Source: Nitriliruptor sp040882055 (lineage in GTDB: Bacteria > Actinomycetota > Nitriliruptoria > Nitriliruptorales > Nitriliruptoraceae). From it: a stretch of 17,758 bases of DNA. Under the pieces are notes generated by a model. The model was given only the letters and a program-made list of their open reading frames with translations, ran no database searches and was not told the origin of the DNA. Positions 13,271 to 17,758 of this stretch are shown here, piece after piece. The stretch is from contig JBBECA010000067.1 in assembly GCA_040882055.1 (NCBI GenBank), forward strand, positions 1 to 17,758. Reading direction: 5' to 3'. Position 1 is the first letter of the stretch, and each line of letters opens with the position of its first letter. The translations under genes were made by a program, and so were the position numbers.

Positions 13271-13807
13271 ATGCTCACCCTGCTCGCAGTCGCTGAGGGC
13301 GAAAGCTCGGGGACCGACCTGCTGCTGCCGGCCTTGCCGGAGCTCATCTGGGGTGCGGTCGCCTTCGCCCTCCTGATGGTGCTGATGTTCAAGTTCGTGT
13401 TCCCGCGGGCGAACCAGACCCTCGAGGACCGATCCGCCGCCATCCAGGGCAAGATGGAAGCTGCCGACAAGGAGCTCCAGGACGCCCAGCGGTCCAAGGC
13501 CGAGTACGAGGCCGGTATCGCCGACGCGCGTGGCGAAGCTGCCCGTATCGTCGACGAGGCCAAGCAGACCGCCGAACAGCTCCGCGCCAACATCATCGCC
13601 AAGGCCGAGGACGAGGCCGCCGCCCTGCTCGACAAGGCGCGTGCGGACGTCAACGCCGAGCGCGAGCGGCTCCTCCAGGAGCTCCGCGCGCAGGTCGGTG
13701 TGATCTCGGTCGACCTGGCCGGACGCATCGTCGAGCGTGAGCTCGACCCTGGGACCCACCAGGCGCTGGTCGACGACTACATCCAGAACCTGTCGCGGGC
13801 GAACTGA
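13271..13807 (+). CDS. atpF: F1Fo ATP synthase subunit b
   Basis: Subunit b, 178 residues, the peripheral stalk that joins Fo to F1 as a dimer. A short polar N-terminus leads to one transmembrane helix (about 22–45), followed by a long charged, Ala/Glu/Lys-rich helix (about 47–150) that forms the right-handed coiled coil, and a C-terminal delta-binding part. The product lacks any delta domain, so this is not the mycobacterial b-delta fusion. ATG 13271 is preceded by AGGAG at 5 bases, with that site overlapping the atpE stop. Confidence 0.96.
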   Translation: MLTLLAVAEGESSGTDLLLPALPELIWGAVAFALLMVLMFKFVFPRANQTLEDRSAAIQGKMEAADKELQDAQRSKAEYEAGIADARGEAARIVDEAKQTAEQLRANIIAKAEDEAAALLDKARADVNAERERLLQELRAQVGVISVDLAGRIVERELDPGTHQALVDDYIQNLSRAN

Positions 13808-13838
13808 TCCCCCCGATGACGGCCCACGAGGACCGACG

Positions 13839-14372
13839 ATGACGACCGATCGGACGAGCGCGTACGCGCAGGCCGTGGTCGCGCTCGCCACCGGCGAGGG
13901 CGCCCTCGACGCCGTCGAGGACGAGCTCCTCACGGTGGCGCGCGCGATCGACGCCAGCGACGAGCTGCGCCGCCAGCTGACCGACCAGCACCTCCCGGTC
14001 GGTCGGCGCCTGACCTTCGCCGAGTCGTCCGCCCTGAAGGCGGCACACCCGGCGACCCGCGCGTCCCTGGCGATGATCATCGCCGCGGACCGGGTGGGCG
14101 AGCTGTCAGCGATCGCGGACGAGGTGGCCCAGCAGGCCGCCCACCGCCGCGACGCCGAGGTGGCCGAGGTCTACGTCGCGGTCCCGCTCGACGAGGCTCA
14201 GCGCGCGGCGCTGAAGGCCGCGCTCGAGCGTGCCACCGGCAAGACCTTGGACGTGAAGGTCTTCGTCGACCAGGACGTGGTCGGCGGGGTCCGCGCCAAG
14301 ATCGGCGACACCGTCATCGACGGCACCCTCGCCAAGCGCCTCGACGACCTGCGCGGACGCGTCGGTCGTTAG
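13839..14372 (+). CDS. atpH: F1Fo ATP synthase subunit delta
   Basis: Subunit delta (OSCP), 177 residues, which caps F1 and binds the peripheral stalk. The N-terminal helical domain begins TSAYAQAVVALA, and the C-terminal domain ends with the conserved VVGGVRAKIGDTVIDGTLAKRLDDL signature. ATG 13839 is chosen because GAGGA (13828–13832) lies 6 bases upstream; the open frame extends back to 13737, inside atpF, without family sequence. The length matches stand-alone delta subunits. Confidence 0.95.
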   Translation: MTTDRTSAYAQAVVALATGEGALDAVEDELLTVARAIDASDELRRQLTDQHLPVGRRLTFAESSALKAAHPATRASLAMIIAADRVGELSAIADEVAQQAAHRRDAEVAEVYVAVPLDEAQRAALKAALERATGKTLDVKVFVDQDVVGGVRAKIGDTVIDGTLAKRLDDLRGRVGR

Positions 14373-14404
14373 CACCACCGGCGTCGTGCCCGCCACGTCG
14401 CCCT

Positions 14405-14420
14405 GCACCTCCCGAGCACG
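14405..14420 (+). repeat. 16-base repeat, copy 1 (atpA leader)
   Basis: GCACCTCCCGAGCACG, identical to 16083–16098. It lies in the 97-base atpH–atpA spacer. Its CACCTCC core equals the anti-Shine-Dalgarno end of 16S rRNA, so in the mRNA it can pair with a downstream ribosome site such as GAGG (14454–14457) before atpA. Confidence 0.6.
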
Positions 14421-14469
14421 CGCTCCACGCGGGCACGCGGCAACCGACCTGAAGAGGAAGACCGCCACG

Positions 14470-16082
<1,613 letters not shown>

Positions 16083-16083
<1 letters not shown>

Positions 16084-16098
16084 CACCTCCCGAGCACG
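16083..16098 (+). repeat. 16-base repeat, copy 2 (atpG leader)
   Basis: Exact copy of 14405–14420; its first base is the last base of the atpA stop. CCTCC (16086–16090) can pair with GGAGG (16139–16143), the atpG ribosome site, and CACCTC (16084–16089) with GAGGTG (16146–16151), which covers the start codon. A switch in translation is therefore conceivable. Confidence 0.6.
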
Positions 16099-16148
16099 TC
16101 GCGCCGGCTCCGGCGTGACGACGCAGGTGAGGTGACGAGGAGGACGAG

Positions 16149-17036
16149 GTGGCAGGTAGCGGTCAGATCCGCCAGCTGCGCCGACGGATCAAGTCGGTGC
16201 GCAGCACCCAGAAGATCACCCGTGCCATGGAGATGATCGCGGCGTCGCGCATCGTCAAGGCGCAGCGCCGCGTCCGTGAGGCTCGTCCCTACGCCGAGCA
16301 GATCCACGAGATCATCAAGGGGCTCGCCGCGAGCTCCGACGTGGCCAACCACCCGCTCCTGCAGGTCCGCGAGGAGATCGCCAACGTCGCCGTCGTGGTC
16401 CTCACCTCGGACCGCGGGCTCGCCGGCGCCTACAACGCCAACGTCCTCAAGCTCGCCGAGCGCACCATCCGCGACGAGGAGTCGACCGGCGTCTCGGTCG
16501 ACGTCTACGTGGTCGGCCGCAAGGGCAACGGGTACTTCGCCTACCGCGGCCGCAAGAGCGCCCGGACCTGGGAGGGCATCACCGACGAGCCGAAGCTCGA
16601 GGACGCCGCCGGCATCGGCGAGACCGTCATGGAGCGTTACGTCGCCGGTGAGCTCGACAAGGTCTGGCTGGTCTACACCGACTTCAAGTCGTCGCTGACC
16701 CAGGTCCCGGTCCGGATGGAGCTGCTGCCGGTCAAGCCCGAGGAGTTCGGTGGCGGCGACGAGATCGCCCCCGAGTTCCTCTTCATCCCGGACCGCGACA
16801 CCATCCTCGACCGCCTCATCCCGAGGTACGTCGAAGCCAAGGTCTTCCACGGTCTGCTCGAATCGTCGGCCTCCGAGCACGCTGCTCGTCAGCGCGCGAT
16901 GAAGTCCGCCACCGACAACGCCAACGACGTCGCCAGCGCCATGTCGCAGGTCATGAACCAGGCACGTCAGGACCAGATCACCACCGAGATCTCCGAGATC
17001 GTCGGTGGCGCCGAAGCCCTCTCCCAAGGTCGCTGA
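16149..17036 (+). CDS. atpG: F1Fo ATP synthase subunit gamma
   Basis: Subunit gamma, 295 residues, the central rotor shaft. The N-terminal helix has the conserved IRQLRRRIKSV and TQKITRAMEMIAASRI, the middle Rossmann-like part has VVLTSDRGLAGAYNANVL, and the C-terminal helix has SEHAARQRAMKSATDNA. No unusual insertion was noticed. GTG 16149 is chosen, with AGGAGG at 5 bases spacing. The 65-base spacer before it contains the second copy of the 16-base repeat. Confidence 0.97.
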   Translation: MAGSGQIRQLRRRIKSVRSTQKITRAMEMIAASRIVKAQRRVREARPYAEQIHEIIKGLAASSDVANHPLLQVREEIANVAVVVLTSDRGLAGAYNANVLKLAERTIRDEESTGVSVDVYVVGRKGNGYFAYRGRKSARTWEGITDEPKLEDAAGIGETVMERYVAGELDKVWLVYTDFKSSLTQVPVRMELLPVKPEEFGGGDEIAPEFLFIPDRDTILDRLIPRYVEAKVFHGLLESSASEHAARQRAMKSATDNANDVASAMSQVMNQARQDQITTEISEIVGGAEALSQGR

Positions 17037-17072
17037 GCGGCGACGCCCACGTTCGAAGAAGGACACCAGAAG

Positions 17073-17758
17073 ATGTCGACGATGCAGACCACCACGGTCA
17101 CCGATGGTCCCGCCGCAGGTGCGGAGGGGCGCATCATCCGCGTCATCGGTCCCGTCGTGGACGTGGAGTTCCCGCCGGGTGACGTGCCGGAGATCAACAC
17201 CGCGCTGACCTTCGAGCGCCGTGAGGGTGACCGTGACGTCACGCTGACCGCCGAGGTCGCCCAGCACATCGGTTCGAACCGTGTGCGCGCCATCTGCATG
17301 CAGCCGACCGATGGTGTCGTGCGCGGTGCCGCCGTCACCGACACCGGCGCGCCGATCAGCGTGCCGGTCGGCCCCGGGACGCTCGGCCACATCTACAACG
17401 TCCTCGGTGAGCCGCTCGACACCACGATCGACCAGATCAAGGCGGACACACGCTGGTCGATCCACCGTGACCCGCCGAAGTTCGACGAGCTCGAGCCCCA
17501 GGCCGAGATGTTCGAGACCGGCATCAAGGTCATCGACCTCGTCGAGCCCTACGTCAAGGGCGGCAAGATCGGCATGTTCGGCGGCGCCGGTGTGGGCAAG
17601 ACCGTCGTCATCCAGGAGATGATCAACCGGGTCGCCCAGCAGCACGGTGGTGTCTCGGTGTTCGCCGGTGTGGGGGAGCGCACCCGTGAGGGCACCGACC
17701 TCATGATCGAGATGGAGGAGGCCGGCGTCCTCGAGAAGGCCGCCCTCGTCTACGGCCA
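17073..17758 (+). CDS. atpD: F1Fo ATP synthase subunit beta, 5' part
   Basis: First 228 residues of the catalytic beta subunit; the gene continues beyond the window. The N-terminal barrel starts at GRIIRVIGPVVDVEF (about 19–33), and Walker A GGAGVGKT is at 170–177. The GERTREGTDL stretch, which carries the catalytic-site glutamate, follows near 203–212. The first 17 residues are a polar, Thr-rich extension. ATG 17073 is chosen, with AAGGA 9 bases upstream; ATG 17082 is an alternative. atpC would be expected next, outside the window. Confidence 0.97.
   Translation, partial: MSTMQTTTVTDGPAAGAEGRIIRVIGPVVDVEFPPGDVPEINTALTFERREGDRDVTLTAEVAQHIGSNRVRAICMQPTDGVVRGAAVTDTGAPISVPVGPGTLGHIYNVLGEPLDTTIDQIKADTRWSIHRDPPKFDELEPQAEMFETGIKVIDLVEPYVKGGKIGMFGGAGVGKTVVIQEMINRVAQQHGGVSVFAGVGERTREGTDLMIEMEEAGVLEKAALVYG

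Noticed and set aside
13271..14372. Possible b-delta fusion as in Mycobacterium
   Set aside because: A stop codon, a spacer with its own ribosome site and a new ATG separate the b and delta genes.

Overview
The window is a very G+C-rich bacterial chromosome segment that follows the actinobacterial order rpmE–prfA–prmC–sua5–glyA–wecA–atpI–atpBEFHAGD, the order I recall from Streptomyces; the Mycobacterium locus is similar but lacks glyA. Start codons are GTG or TTG for 11 of the 18 complete coding genes. A separate b subunit and delta subunit exclude the mycobacterial b-delta fusion. The S-layer-homology (SLH) surface protein and the DUF1385 gene between rpmE and prfA suggest a deep-branching actinobacterium (for example Nitriliruptoria or a relative). 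That placement is inference, not something the sequence proves.

Region 1 (1–4700) starts with the 3' end of rpmE and its terminator hairpin. An accessory block follows between rpmE and DUF1385-prfA. It holds an orphan OmpR-type response regulator (+), a convergent stand-alone EAL-domain protein with a degraded active site (–), a tiny ORF just upstream of the EAL gene on the same strand (–), a divergent XRE-type DNA-binding protein (+), and a secreted metalloprotease-like protein with a His-rich linker and three C-terminal SLH repeats (+). The tiny protein and the XRE protein share a C-terminal module (L..L..VS..[ST]..LV.GQA) although they lie on opposite strands. I consider this the most novel signal in the window. 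The block looks like a small regulatory and surface-protein cassette set into a housekeeping locus.

Region 2 (4767–11151) is a tightly packed set on the + strand: DUF1385/YqhQ-like membrane protein, release factor RF1, the RF glutamine methyltransferase PrmC, the threonylcarbamoyl-AMP synthase (TsaC/Sua5), serine hydroxymethyltransferase, and a WecA-like polyprenyl-phosphate sugar-1-phosphate transferase. Several of these genes abut or overlap by one base, consistent with translational coupling. Together they serve translation termination, tRNA modification, one-carbon supply and cell-envelope glycan synthesis.

Region 3 (11209–17758) is the F1Fo ATP synthase operon with its own candidate promoter: atpZ-like, atpI, atpB (a), atpE (c), atpF (b), atpH (delta), atpA (alpha), atpG (gamma) and the 5' part of atpD (beta), which runs off the window. 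The c-subunit ion site lacks the sodium-binding residues, so the enzyme is predicted to be proton-coupled. An exact 16-base repeat containing an anti-Shine-Dalgarno-like core occurs in the leaders of both atpA and atpG.

No tRNA, rRNA, CRISPR array, insertion sequence or transposase was seen. No stretch longer than about 300 bases lacks a gene; the largest gap is 2668–2927.
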